NCBI RefSeq assembly: GCF_013368755.1 | Contig: NC_049561.1 | Coordinates: 1,550,001 to 1,614,000 of the forward strand | Reading direction: 5' to 3' | DNA length: 64,000 bases | Origin: Talaromyces rugulosus | Taxonomy: Eukaryota; Ascomycota; Eurotiomycetes; Eurotiales; Trichocomaceae | In this document: one piece after another, positions 23,017 through 34,485 of the stretch | How the letters are laid out: each line of letters opens with the position of its first letter | Numbering within the stretch: the first letter of the stretch is position 1 | Program-made: the position numbers and the translations under genes | The notes under the pieces: generated by a model | Told to the model about the DNA's origin: nothing | Seen by the model: only the letters and a program-made list of their open reading frames with translations | The model's database searches: none

Positions 23017-23600
23017 GGTTGTCAACTGGTGGTTGTGTTTTGGTTATTATTTCAATGGGTTTATTGTTGTTGAAGATGATATGTTTGATAAGTTCGAGTA
23101 CACGTCATAAAGACCAGGCACCGAGGCTGTAACTTGTAGGCGAGTCTTCAAGTATCTCTAGGCAGACACGGTGAATGGTCAAAAATGACGTTTTAAATGA
23201 ATTCACATCAAGTATAGATTAGGTTGTCGCTATTGTGTTGCTCGCACTCAACAGAGACCTTTTATGTATGAATAAGTATTGCCGGGTGGGTCCGAGGCTA
23301 ATATACACACGGCTCTGATAGTACACGGGTTGATTGATGGTTAGGAATATCAAAACTACATGTACTAGAGATTGCTTCTTCCGCAGATAAAGACTAAAAA
23401 ATCGTTTCATTGCAAGACAGTTCAGAGCTCTACAGACATTTTGCATCCACGGATGCCCCAGATCATAAACATGATTTTTTCACAAGGAAGTGCTGAAACT
23501 CCAATACCACCCATGACCTTGCAAAACATGCGATCGTTGTTTTTTTTTGGATTGTGTTTATGATTATGTGTGTCATTTTTTTTTTAAAGATAAAACGACC
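23017..23600. other. intergenic region
   Basis: Holds the promoter of the phosphoesterase and the 3' UTR of the eS8 gene. No further gene recognised. Confidence 0.45.
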
Positions 23601-24271
23601 TTACTTCCTGATCGCACGCTGGTAGAATGCCAACTCCTCACCCTCCAAGATGTATCCGTCCACGCGGCCGCTCTGGCCAGGGCGGGACGAGACAACAGCG
23701 TACAGACGACCGGCCTCGAATTGGCGTTCGAGGGCGTTGTCAACCTTGCCAGAGGCGAGGGCGCGGGCGGCCTGCTTGCGCTCGACGCTCTTGCTCTTCT
23801 TCTCCTCGGGCACTTCGCTCTTTTGCTGGCGTCGTCGGCCGATGGCCTGGCCGTAGTGGGCCTCGTACCATTGTCTGAAAGGGGCAGCGTCGACCTGCAC
23901 AACGGCCGAGCGGGTGAGCGTGTTGGTACGGACCAGCTCGTTGTTCGAAGGGTGGTAGGCCACAACGATCACGCGGACCTTGCGCGAGATTCCCTCGGAT
24001 CCCCACGAGAAGTTACCGGACTCGAGACGGAGGGCACGGTACTTGGTGTTTCCACCGCGAGTGCGGACAAGGTGGATTCTCTTGTTGCCGATACGGGTGT
24101 TGGCAGGCTGGCGACCCTTCTCGAAAGCTCTGTGGAAGTAAAAACCGTAAGCCATCTAATCAAACTGCAACACATTCGACAGAATTTTTTTTCGTACCTC
24201 TTCTTACGGTAGTAGGCTCTCTTCGCACCGGTGGCGGAGCGCTTGTGGCGGGAATCACGCGAAATACCCAT
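23601..24271 (-). CDS. rps8: 40S ribosomal protein eS8
   Basis: Exons 24271-24198 and 24129-23601 (68-nt intron, GTACGA...CACAG, join AG|A) give 200 aa: MGISRDSRHKRSATGAKRAY, then KKRAFEKGRQPANT, ending in YILEGEELAFYQRAIRK. This is a full-length match to the eukaryotic eS8 family, a small-subunit protein incorporated in the nucleolus. Codon use is strongly biased to C-ending codons, as in highly expressed genes. A long 5'-UTR intron is likely (see separate entry). Confidence 0.97.
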
Positions 24272-24295
24272 ATTGGCGTTTGATGGACTGGACCA

Positions 24296-24590
24296 CTATG
24301 AAAGATGTCAGACTAAATGGTCGAACGTGTTGAAATTTTTTTTGGTTGAAAGCAAAAGTCGATTGAAAAATCGACAGAGAAATTGATTGAAAACACGAAA
24401 GCAGATTGTGTCGACCGAGGAGATTCTCTTCTGTGGGGTTGGGGGTTGATTCGATGTTCTTCTTCTTTTTTTTTTCAATGTCCTTCAAGTCGGTAGACCA
24501 CACACACAGCAATCGAATTCTCCCGGTTTGATTTTCGAGCGACAAGTTGCAAAGAAAAGAACTGAAATGCAATTGCAACAGTTTACTAAC
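24296..24590 (-). other. probable 5'-UTR intron of rps8
   Basis: On the minus strand GTTAGT at 24590 and a CATAG acceptor at 24296 bound about 295 nt of T/A-rich sequence, leaving a short second leader exon before the ATG at 24271. Leader introns are common in fungal ribosomal-protein genes. Inferred from motifs only. Confidence 0.45.
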
Positions 24591-24908
24591 CTCGTATCCT
24601 GGAGTCCTTCACCGAAACTGCGCGACGGGTTGAGTGGGTGGTGGTTGTCGTGTCGAGTATGTAGTCGCTTCCGACAGTCTTGAATTTCGGTTCGCAGTGT
24701 GATTCCGAGTTGCTCGCTTAGTGTGCCCTACTGCGCTAGCCGGGAAGGGGCTAGTGCAAACCACGTGACAGTGTTAAAACGATAGGCTGCAAAAGCGGGG
24801 CAGGGGAATCAGTCTAAAAATACATAAGAATCCAGACAATAATAACAATTCAACAATATTCAATAATTATTATTAACGTAACTAGTAACTCTTCATAAAA
24901 CGCTCTGG

Positions 24909-25685
24909 CTAGTTTGATGGCTTTTTCTTCGGCGCATGCTGTGCTTTCTTCGCCATCTCCTCTGCAACAACAGCGTCAAACCGCTGCATGGCTGTATACC
25001 CTTCGATGAAATCATTGACAAACCAACAGAGCCACAGACGCGACCCAAAGGCAATGTTGTGAGGCTTTAGCCTGTAAACCCACATATAAAGAGCCTCGCT
25101 TAGATGAATGGCGACCATCAGAGTTATGAGCAAAGGTTGGATCGTGTAGCAGAAAACCGCAAAGCTGGGCACATGCCGAAGCACGAGCGAGTACAGGCTG
25201 GAGCCCTCTTGGAAATTGGCTCGTCGAGAGAATGCGGCAAAAGTCAATAGGCACGTTGTGAAGAGGACGGCTGGAAACCCCGTGGGAGGCCGGTATTCCG
25301 TGATGGTGATATCGGAGCGTCCAAGAGTCTTGAGGCAGTGGTGGTGCATTTTGACAACCTGTTGGCGCACCTCACTGATTGAGGATAATTCGGGTTCAAA
25401 TGGAACAAAGTAATGCGTCTTTTGCGCAGTGGCCGGAGGACAAGTACTGGTAGTAGTGGTGATGGTCATCCCAGAAAGACGAATTTCCTCGAGCTCGGCA
25501 GACTTGGCTTCTTTAGCAGAAACACGACAATAAACTTTCAAGAAGAAGCCCAGAGTCTCTTGGTGGTCGGCGTTCATGTGAGCGCAGATCTGCTGCTGGC
25601 GGAGCCGATGTTGCTCTGCATTTTGTGCATTTCCAGCTCCGAGGGGATTTTGAGGTTGAGGAGAGTCGACACTGGTATTTGCCAT
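24909..25685 (-). CDS. DUF2470-domain integral membrane protein
   Basis: Single exon, 258 aa, first ATG at 25685 (MANTSVDSPQPQNP). Residues about 30-125 resemble a DUF2470 haem-oxygenase-like fold (ICAHMNADHQETLGFFLKVY, later VRQQVVKMHHHCLKTLG). The C-terminal half has three or four hydrophobic segments (GFPAVLFTTCLLTFAAF, VLRHVPSFAVFCYTIQPLLI, a WLCWFVNDFIEGY end) and a Lys-rich tail ending KKKPSN. The combination of DUF2470 with a DUF4499-like membrane part is common in ascomycetes; function unknown. The Lys-rich end could be an ER-retrieval-like signal, which is inference. Confidence 0.82.
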   Translation of the reverse strand: MANTSVDSPQPQNPLGAGNAQNAEQHRLRQQQICAHMNADHQETLGFFLKVYCRVSAKEAKSAELEEIRLSGMTITTTTSTCPPATAQKTHYFVPFEPELSSISEVRQQVVKMHHHCLKTLGRSDITITEYRPPTGFPAVLFTTCLLTFAAFSRRANFQEGSSLYSLVLRHVPSFAVFCYTIQPLLITLMVAIHLSEALYMWVYRLKPHNIAFGSRLWLCWFVNDFIEGYTAMQRFDAVVAEEMAKKAQHAPKKKPSN

Positions 25686-26478
25686 TGTTTTCACGTTTAT
25701 GGTTTATCGAGCATATCTTGATCGACTGCTTGATTGAGTGGAAGACGTGGTGGTTGGGAAACCGAGATGTGTCGCGGGATCACGTGTAACCTCTTTTGAC
25801 GAAGCTAAAGCACCCGGGGTACACTTGCTAGCACCGCAAACCACTAACGAACAATTCGAGACTGGATTGTTAGGCCCCGGCGTGAGGTCCGAGTTATGCA
25901 GAAACGGATTTATCGTTTACAATTCGGTGCTTACTCGAGGCTATTTCTGGTGCCTGAAAACTTCTCGTCCTCCCGAGTAGTTTTTTCGTCGAGCATTGTC
26001 TGGATGCCCTTCGTTGAAAACTGAAGATGGAGTAGCCGTTGGATTATTCGGACGGTAATCTCAGAATTGAGATGGTGCTTTGAACTAGATTGTGGTCACA
26101 TTGGTAGATTGTAGGCTCACTGTTGAATACAATACTATGTAGGAAGACTCAAAGAACATATCGATGATTATGCATTCTCAAGCGTGCTCAATTTACGAGG
26201 TCTACTGATATTAGGTAGATAAAAACAAGCAGCCCAATTAACAAAAGTTCATTGTCTACACAACCAATTAATACAGACATGATATCGAACAAAATCATTG
26301 CTACACGACGAAGAATAAGATCAAAGCACAGAGAAAATGTATCACAGAATGTGCTTGATGCATGCAGAATCAAATCTATGCGCCGCATCGCAGAATAAGA
26401 GACAGTGGAATTATCAACACCAAGCAATCGTGAAAACATCGCGGAATCAATGTAGCCCGAACGGGTCTAGTCCATTTC
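25686..26478. other. intergenic region
   Basis: Promoter of the DUF2470 gene (contains a CACGTG at about 25784) and the 3' flank of the next minus-strand gene. A short A/T-rich open frame at 26188-26439 lacks coding character and lies in the probable 3' UTR. Confidence 0.45.
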
Positions 26479-27028
26479 CTAAGCCCTAAGAGTGCTTCTC
26501 GTTAGCACATGCTATCAATTAATATTGGAGACAAACTTACAGCAAAGCCAAGGTCAAGTCACCATGAATACGCGCCTTCAACTCGATCTCAATTTCCAAA
26601 TTGATGTCCAGCTTGAGCTTCAAGCCCTCCTCATCGTCAATCGACCCCGTAGCCTCTTTGGCAGTCTCTATTTTCTTACCACCTACCCCCTGGTTACTCT
26701 CACGGATGGGGCCATATGAGTTTTTGTCCAAAGGTGCAAGTGCCTGGGCGTCGTCTTCGCTTCCGTAGTCGTCTTCGTCGTCATACTCGTCGTCGTATTC
26801 ATCGTCATCATCATCGAATTGACGCTGCTGTAGTTGTTTATTTTTGCGCCGTTGGTTTCTTCGGTTCTGGCTGTTCAGGTCGTCTTCAAGTTCTGTCTGG
26901 GGTTCGTCTAGGTCGTCATCTGAGTATGAGTCGTAGTCACTGCCATCTTCGGAGTTGTAGTAATCTTCTTCCTCTTCCTCGTGTTTAACGGGGGCTTCTT
27001 TTTGTTGCTTCTCAGCGACAGCGGCCAT
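26479..27028 (-). CDS. small acidic protein, C-terminal motif paralogue A
   Basis: Exon 1 is 27028-26541 and a 7-nt exon 2 is 26485-26479 (intron GTAAGT...GCTAAC...TTAG), giving 164 aa ending LLA. If the intron is ignored, the GTAAGT donor itself supplies a stop one residue earlier. The N-terminal two thirds are strongly acidic (Glu, Asp and Tyr runs) with one basic block (NRRNQRRKNKQLQQRQ). The last about 28 residues, beginning GLKLKLDINLEIEIELKARI and ending HGDLTLALL, alternate polar and hydrophobic residues and recur almost unchanged in the gene at 28429. No named family recognised. The two genes are divergent, sharing about 1.4 kb of upstream DNA. Confidence 0.7.
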
Positions 27029-28428
27029 ATTGACGATTAATGTGTGTTGTTAAGAGATTGAAAAGAGTTGTCGTTGACTCGATACCCAGGCTCGTAGCAA
27101 CTGGGAATGGGGATAGAGATGAAAGAAGAGGTGTATAACTGATTCAAGAAAAAGAAATTCCCGAAAGGACTGTACTTTTCTCCTGTTGAAAAGCGACCAA
27201 GATCAGCGCCCACATAGATAGTCACGTCCCCTACCCCCTCGAAAAGACGTAATAACAAAGCCTGGACGTCATATTCAACCACATCCAGGCCCTGGACCAG
27301 CAACGTGCGCCACGACATCATCTCGATCGCGCCCTGTGGAGACGGACCGTTAGAATCTCAGCCATGACGTGTGTCTCGCGGGGCTAAGTGGGTGGTGGGA
27401 TCAGCGTTTGTGCACGCAGCTAACTGGGATAGCGCCGGGCTAGGCGAGTGAGATGGCGTTGCATATATCGCGATGGCGACAGGATAATTATAGACTGTTT
27501 GGTTAAAATCTTGTTAGAATCGGAGGTGTGCGATGAAATGAATGTCTGAGACTCGTCCTGAGTATTGTCCGTATTGTCACCCGGTACGCTCCCCGGTATT
27601 TAATAATTCTGCGATCCAATTACAATGCTAGCTCCTATTGCACTAGTCCTAAAGTAAGCAAGAGCGGGTCTGACAGGTCTGTAATTCTCCGACAACGTCA
27701 ACACCACGATACGAAGGAGTATGTAGTATTCAGACTTTTCACTACGGAATATCTCTCAGGGCTATGGCAATCCTTGTTAAATATTGTATATCTCCGTATA
27801 TTCATTTCGTCCTTTTTCTCCTGCATATCGACAATAAACAATACTTGATTGTCACTACCTAGATATACTTCGTATCTCACTGTTATCCCAGAGAGAGGGA
27901 GAGAGAGATAAAATGTGCACTGTACCTCGAACTAGTAGCCTGGACTATGGATTCTATTAGAAGCACCACTATCCATTAATTGAATGCTCGTCCAGTTTCC
28001 TGTTTCAGCGCAACGTCCCATGGACGAGATTGTTTTGCAGTGGGCCGGCCGGTGACGTCAAAGTCGGTTATCCTTGTTCTATATCTCCCATCAATCTGAC
28101 TCGACTCCTGCAGCCACCACATGTCTTGAGTTTGTGGCGCTGTCTCTCCACACTCTCCTAGTGCCATGCGCTTACAAGGTTCAACGACGCCAAGGACGTC
28201 ATTCAGAGCTGCAGATATGACGCTGCACGCTATTGAATCGAGATGCGTTCTGACGTCGAGGACAGCGATCCTTCTCGCTCACCCCCACTCCTGTCTTGCA
28301 TTTCCTTGGTGGTATATGATGCTATATGGTATATCTACGACACAAACCCCCCGTTCTTAAACATATAAGTTTTCCCAGTCCATCAATTACTCGATAGACC
28401 TTTTCTTTCCTTTCTCTCCTCTCTCATC
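27029..28428. promoter_or_regulatory. shared divergent promoter region of the two paralogues
   Basis: 1.4 kb between head-to-head paralogues. CRE/ATF-type sites: a perfect TGACGTCA at 28053-28060, GGACGTCA at 28194-28201, TGACGTCG at 28251-28258, GGACGTCA at 27264-27271 and TGACGTGT near 27366. Two short purine tracts (GAGAGAGGGAGAGAGAG near 27890). No additional gene supported. Confidence 0.5.
28053..28060. promoter_or_regulatory. CRE/ATF-type site
   Basis: Perfect 8-bp palindrome TGACGTCA, the consensus for CREB/ATF bZIP factors such as fungal AtfA, 369 bp upstream of the ATG at 28429. Two near-matches lie closer to the gene. Confidence 0.5.
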
Positions 28429-29255
28429 ATGTCTGAGCAAGCCAGCAATCCCGAAGTCTCTCAAGAAAACCCTGCTCCATCCACACCTCAGCAGAAGAAG
28501 CCTCCTAAGCTCAACAGAAAGAAGCCTGCCACTGAAGAGCAACAACAACAACAACCAGACGTCAAGGCCGAAGAGGACCCATCCCAACAAGACGAACAAG
28601 AAGATAACAACGCCACAAAAGACGAGCCATCTGACGAGGTTCCCAAACAAGAAGAAGAAGAACAAGACGAAAAACAAGAACAAGAACCACAGCCCGAGCC
28701 TGAGCCAGAACCACGTCGCCGAAATCGACGAAGCCGTCCCAATAGACGCGTACAACGCTACAACGACCCCGAAGACACCGAAGAAATTAACCGTAGCGAA
28801 ATGGAAGCCCAACAACAACCACAAGGCGGACGACGCAACCGCACACGCGCCGGACCCAGCAAGGGCGGCCGACGGTTCCAGCAGGAACAACAAGACCAAG
28901 ATGGCGGTCCTCTCGGTGGTATAGGAGAAGTTGGCAATACCGTCAGCGGCGCCACCGACATGGTCCAAAACACCGCCGGAAAAGCCGTCAACGGCGTCAC
29001 CGACTCAGCTGGTAAAGCAGTCGGCGGCGTGCTCGGTGGCGGACAAAAGCAAGAAGACGATGATGGCGGCAAAGACGAGCAGCTGCGCCTCCGTCTTGAT
29101 ATAAATCTGGATATTGAGATCCAGCTCAAGGCCAAGATTCATGGTGATCTTACCATCGGTTTATTGTACGTTCCCACTTCACCCCTTCTTAAAAACTATC
29201 TCCCCCCCTCTCTCGCCATTAATAACATACCTAACTCATAGCTCCTAGGAATTAA
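28429..29255 (+). CDS. Gln/Glu-rich protein, C-terminal motif paralogue B
   Basis: Exon 1 28429-29165 and a 7-nt exon 2 29249-29255 (83-nt intron, GTACGT...CCTAAC...CTAG) give 247 aa ending LLN. The body is rich in Gln, Glu, Pro and Arg (KPATEEQQQQQPDVKAEEDP; a PEPEPEPRRRNRRSR block), followed by a Gly/Ala/Val repeat region of about 45 residues (GNTVSGATDMVQNTAGKAVN) that could form amphipathic helix. The C-terminus (RLRLDINLDIEIQLKAKI, then HGDLTIGLL) is the same motif as in paralogue A, and the intron falls at exactly the same place and phase. No known family or function recognised. Upstream CRE-like sites suggest stress or conidial regulation, which is inference. Confidence 0.72.
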
Positions 29256-29759
29256 ATAAAAACTGATTTTTATCCAAGGAAATAATCCAAGGAAATACTG
29301 TTTCGCATCGGCTTTCAATATATCGACTTTTAAATGTGATCACGGCTCTTTTTTTAACATGTTCAGGCGCCAGAAGGTTTATTTATTTGTTGCTGACTTG
29401 AGATTTTATCATCAGCGGGGTTTACCTTTCAAAGTCTATGTTTTGCTCATAGCAAGACCTTGTACTAGTTATTACTTTTAATGTGATGGTTACATATGTA
29501 TCATTGGATACTAATATACTTCAACGTAGCGGCCTTGATTTAAAAACCAGACTTAAACATTTGTATGTCCAACCATTTAATCAATTATACCAGCGATCTA
29601 ATGACTTCTACCAACTACCAGCCTTCTATATATGTAGACCGGTTTATACTGTATAATATATACTGTATACACTTCTGTTGAACGTTGAATATACACCAAG
29701 ATGCATAAACACCAACACAGAAACAAAAACACACAAGCAAGCAAGAAAAAAAAAAAAGG
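29256..29759. other. convergent 3' region
   Basis: AT-rich DNA between paralogue B (+) and the phosphate transporter (-). No gene seen. Confidence 0.5.
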
Positions 29760-32492
29760 CTACAGCCCTGCGATGCTCATCAATCCATACCCAATAGTAA
29801 CAATAATAACAAACGAAATCAAACTCGACGGAATTCCTCGGGTCAAAAAGTGGCTCACTCGGAGGTAGCGTTGGCCAGTGCCGGGGATTTCCATCATGAT
29901 GGCGGCTGTATCAGTTAGTCAACATTCAATATATATTCAAGATAAGGGTAAGAACGTACTCATGTTGGGAAAGCCACTGGTCGGCAGGCCCATGGCGACA
30001 GAACACATCAGCGCGCTCGCCATAACGAGCAGATTCGGATGCGGATTCTCCATTCCAACGCCGACTTGCTGGACAAGCGGCAGCACGATGAGGGCCGCGA
30101 CAGTGTGAGAAATAAAAGTCGCCATGACAAGGATGAGCGCCGCGAAGACGATCAGCACGCCGTACAGACTGAAATCAGCTACTTGCTCGGTGATTGCGTT
30201 GGCGATTGTGTGCAGCAGACCCGAAGACGTGACTGCTTTACCCAGACTCAGACCGCCGGCTGCAAGAATAATAATGGTCCATAGGAAATTGTTAAAGTCT
30301 TCCTTGGTCAAGATCCCGCTGCCAAAAAAGAGAACCATCGGGATGATGGCGATCACGCCCATGTCTCCGAAAACAGTGTCGAGCTGGTGGCTGAAACACC
30401 ACAGGACGATAGTCACTAGCGTTGTGATGGTGACAAACCATTGTATACCCGTGAAATTTTCCCGGACAGGGCGAATGGGCACAATCGTGGTTCCTCGGCC
30501 AGGCTTGAAAGTGACGAGAAGTACCGACCAAATCAAGAAAATCGAAAGAATGCACACGGGAAGAGAAATGAAAAACCATGTTCCCCAGCTGATAGCCGGA
30601 TACATATTCTCCAGCGCGATAATATTCTGCGGTGATGCGATTGGCGACGCGGCTCCTCCAATATTCGCTGCCAATGCAATGCCCAAGATCAGTGCTTTTG
30701 AAAAGTTCGATTCCGGCGGCAAGTTGCGCAAAAGGGGCTGGATGATTGAATAGCACAGCACTGGCGCTGCAACATTGCTGATCCACATGCTCAAAAACAT
30801 ACTGACAAACATGTTTGTGACAAGCACAACCCGGGGACTCGTTCCAGCTTTGCTCAAAACAAAAGTGGCCATGCGGCGAGCAACGTCGTACTTGGACAGT
30901 GCAGCAGCAATAGTGAAGCCTCCTAGCAACAGCATAATGACTGGCGTCCACATTGACGCAAAAACCGCCTTGGTTGCCGCTTCCGGGTCCAGACGCGTGT
31001 GAGGTTTGGTATCAGATCGCATGACCCTAAGCACAACAACCAAAAAGGGCACCAGTAGCGAGGTCACAAACAGCGGAATGGCCTCGGTCGCCCACAGCAG
31101 ACTCACAAATACCACCATGGCCAAGCAGTTTTGCTGTTCAGGCGTCTCCATAATGGGAACCCAAAGTAAAATCACAAAGATGGTGACAATCATGAGGAGA
31201 AACAAAAAGGAAAGACTGAACAGCCATTCGGGCAGATATATACGGCCCAACGGTGTATCAACTTGTGTTTTTATAGTCTCTGCGTCTCCCTGACGCTGCG
31301 CCGCAAAAGGGTCGTGGTCTCCGCCGAGCAGAGTCCGGCGAATCCCCATGTTGGCCGCCTGTGCCTTGCGCTCAATGCCAATCATTTCTCTCCACACAGT
31401 GTTTCGTTCCCAGACGACGTGTTCCCGTACGTGAAGTCGCAGCTCTCGCCTCGCGAGCGATAAATCGCCCTTTGTGACAATATCGACGTACATTTGCTCA
31501 ACATTGCGGATATTCTCATCGACATGTCGGGCAGTGGAGTCTGTAAAAGGGTAGGCAGACGAAACCGTATCATTTATGTACGCCCGCCGCAGGTTCCGGT
31601 TCAAGATTTTGTCGTATTTCTTCAGGGCCTTGGAAAAGCCGGTTTTGTTGAGCTGAATATAAGATTTAAGTTCGCACAGCGAGACATATAAGCTGATTAT
31701 GCGTTTCTTCAATGCCACACCAAGGTTGTACAGATCCAAAAAACGCTGATCAATATTGTCATCTTCATGTCGGCTCCCACCGAGAGTCCATACTCTCGAG
31801 TCACCCATCTCGCTGGGGTGCCCATCAGACCGGTCGCCAACATCCCGGTGGCGCGTGTGCGATCTACGACGGGTGTCTTCGGTACGAGAATCATCGTCAC
31901 TGTCACCATCGTCGTCATCATCGTCATCCTCAAAGGCCCCTTCGCCAGCAGAGCCACCACTCATGGTGCTTTCGCGTCGATTCTGTCGCAAGCCCAGGGA
32001 CTGGAATATGCTTCCGGTTCGAGGACGCGAGCCGATGCTCAGCGTACGTGACTTGATGACCGTCTCACTGACGGGGTCCATGTTGAGTCCATCTGTGTTG
32101 GCTTTGTACTGCGCCTGCTCCTTGACGGCTTCTTCCACGTCGCCGAAAATGGAGAGCTCTTTGACCTGGTAAAACGAAGAGATTTTCTCCAGCTCGGTAT
32201 CAAGGGCATGTCGAAAGATCGTATCAGTGTCGACAGAGGCGTCTAGAAGAGGCGCAGACTCGGCGTCGGGGGCGGCATTGTTGTCTGGACAATTGGCCTG
32301 TCTCTCTAAGCTATATATTCTGTTTCCATCGTAAGCAGCTATCCACCACAGCTCGAGGATTTTTTTTTGAAAAAATAAAAAAAATAAAAACGGAACGGGG
32401 GTAACGTACAATTTCTTGAGATTGTCATAAGCAATATAATAATCATTCCAATCCGGCACCGCATTGAATTGAATGCTGTGCGAGAACTTCAT
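29760..32492 (-). CDS. SPX-domain low-affinity phosphate transporter (Pho87/Pho90/Pho91 type)
   Basis: Exons 32492-32410, 32319-29960 and 29905-29760 give 862 aa. The first ATG (MKFSHSIQFNAVPDWNDYYI) starts the SPX domain, the inositol-pyrophosphate sensor, which must be N-terminal; the frame is open 128 codons further upstream but without an ATG. Intron 1 is 90 nt, stop-free and in frame, so a reader could miss it; splicing restores KKLIYSLERQ. After the SPX domain (to about 330, with an acidic poly-Asp insert) comes a Na+/sulfate-symporter-type DASS/ArsB membrane domain of about 12 segments with the LILGIALAANIGGAASPIAS and MATFISHTVAALIVLPLV re-entrant motifs. Ends TIGYGLMSIAGL. Acts at the plasma membrane or the vacuole. 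Confidence 0.92.
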
Positions 32493-33249
32493 ATTGGCGA
32501 GACCGTCGCTGCTATCGACGTGCTGGGCTTCCTTTGTGGTGCGCGGCCAGTATTTGAGAGCAGACGCCCAGAGAAGATGTTGTCGCTGGCCAATTCCAAG
32601 AGACTGTTTTTCTGGGAGGAACTGTGTCTCTTCCAGCGACGGCGGACGAGCCCTGTCTGTGTTGCCTGTCGAGGGATCCTCCTGTGTGACAGGCAGCCGT
32701 CTGGTGACACCGTCGGCGAGCGGAGTCGCTGTCACCCCTGCTGGCTCGCGCGAGGTCGGGGTCGAGGTCGATGTCGAGGCTCCGGCAGCCGATGGATGTG
32801 CAGTCGTAGAAGGAGTGAATGCGACGAGTTCAATACTCCTAGGCGAGGCGGTCGTGGGAGGCGTTGAAGGCGCCACGGCGGAGCACAGAGGGGACGCGGA
32901 GCGGGGTGGTGGTTTTCATCGAACGGGATAGTCTATAATATCACGAGAGAGAGAGGGAGAGAAAATGTATATAAATTATAATTAAAATGAGAAGAAATTA
33001 AAGAGCGACAAGCTGTCTAGGCCAATATCTTCAACCCAATTTAGGCTTTAGACAGGGTGAAATAACCAGCATCGTCCGTGCATGGCGGCTGCCGCGGCTG
33101 CCTCGTCGAATCAGCGCCGCCGGATTTCCATAATCGTCTATATAGTAGTAGTAGAACTATACAGTCAATATTATTATTGCTTCAACATGTTTTATTACTT
33201 AAAAAAAAAAATCGGTCATATTGTACAACTATTCAAACCCAAATCCAAT
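32493..33249. other. intergenic region
   Basis: Promoter and leader of the SPX transporter plus the 3' flank of the uS7m gene. Contains GA-rich (near 32945-32960) and A-rich tracts. The open frame over 32493-32876 lacks an ATG. No gene recognised. Confidence 0.45.
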
Positions 33250-34485
33250 CTAGCGTCTCGCGGCCAGCTGTAAATTGGTTCGGCCGGCAACACCAATCTT
33301 GTGCACTTGCTCTCTCTTCTCCCACACGCCGCTGCGGCCCTCGGCGATGGAGGTGAGCTCATTGGCAACGCGCATAGCCCACTGGCTATCCTTGCGCTTG
33401 TCGGCAGTACTCAAAATCCACGTGATAGCCGTGCGGCGTCGCTGGCGTATAGACAGGGGCACTGGCATGGGGACGGACGCACCACCACCGGTAAGACCCT
33501 TTTGTTGGCGGATCTTGATCAGCGGCGCGATCGAGTCCACCAGGATGTTGAGATAGACCACCGGGTTGAGTGGAAGCTGCGGTGCTGGCAAGGCTGTCAA
33601 GAGACGGCGTCTGGGGTCAAGCTTGGGTGGAGACGAGGTGCGAAGGTGGTTCAGAATAATTTCCATGTCCTAGATTTATCATTAGACGGTTTCTTTTTTC
33701 TTAAATGAAAATGGGGTATTATTTTTTAAACACACCCTCTGAGCTTTGCTAAGCTTGCCATCTTCCATCATCAATTTAGTAAATTGTTCCACGAGCGGAT
33801 CGTATCGGTTTTTGAAATGCTCCGACTTTGGCAGCCGATCAGGCATATCGAATTTCAGCCCCGGATCCCGCTCAATCGCCTGGTCTGTAGCTGTCATGAT
33901 CATGCTCTCCACCATCGCGGCAGAGGCATCGTCAGGCCTACCTGCAGACGGCTGCTGCTGCAAGTTTTGCTGAAAAAGCCGTGCCGACGTCGAGTACGAG
34001 CGAGTACCCTTTTTGTTGGCCTGATCCCGGAGAACCTTGGGGGCGTATTTAAAAGCATCTTCGTCTCGTTTCAAGATCTTTTTAAGCATAGCTGAGTTAG
34101 CGTACTCCAACGCAAGTAAGGCCGCTGAATATTCGCGAACCTCGTCAATCGGAGTGCCTTGCTCAAGCTCCGGAGAGCCCGGCGCATTCCCATCGCATTT
34201 TTTGCCGCTCAGGATCTTGTCCACGGCAGCAGCTTCGTGGCTGACATCGGGCAACGTATCCTGCGTGGGGCCCTTGGGTTGCTCAGCTTCCTCTGGCTGC
34301 TCAGTCTTTTTCGACGAGTACGCTTGCCGACGAATCTGCGGCGCACCCAGGCATTGTTTTGTCGATGATTCCAATGCTGCTACTCGCGTTGTATTCCAAC
34401 GATTGGCCGCCGTACTGGTGCTCTGTTGTGTGGTGATGTGGCGGAGAACATTTCGCGTGGCGAAGAGATTGAGTCTCGGAGCCAT
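33250..34485 (-). CDS. rsm7: mitochondrial small-subunit ribosomal protein uS7m
   Basis: Exons 34485-33736 and 33669-33250 (66-nt intron, GTGTGT...TCTAG, phase 0) give 389 aa. The N-terminus (MAPRLNLFATRNVLRHI) is a typical mitochondrial presequence. About residues 80-230 are a lineage-specific extension. The uS7 domain fills the C-terminal 160 residues: DMEIILNHLRTSSPP, PVVYLNILVDSIAPLIKIRQ, GGASVPMPVPLSIRQRRRTA, ending HKIGVAGRTNLQLAARR. It binds 16S-like rRNA in the head of the mitoribosomal small subunit. An upstream in-frame extension of 13 codons begins only with GTG. Confidence 0.92.

Noticed and set aside
23547..24212. 221-codon plus-strand frame opposite rps8
   Set aside because: Shadow of a highly biased ribosomal-protein gene; it runs through the rps8 intron and 3' UTR.
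26188..26439. 83-codon hydrophobic open frame on the minus strand
   Set aside because: AT-rich sequence makes hydrophobic codons by chance; it lies just beyond the last exon of paralogue A and has no start context or homology that I recognise.
32493..32876. 128-codon N-terminal extension of the SPX transporter
   Set aside because: The frame is open but contains no ATG; the first ATG gives the standard SPX start, and SPX domains are N-terminal.
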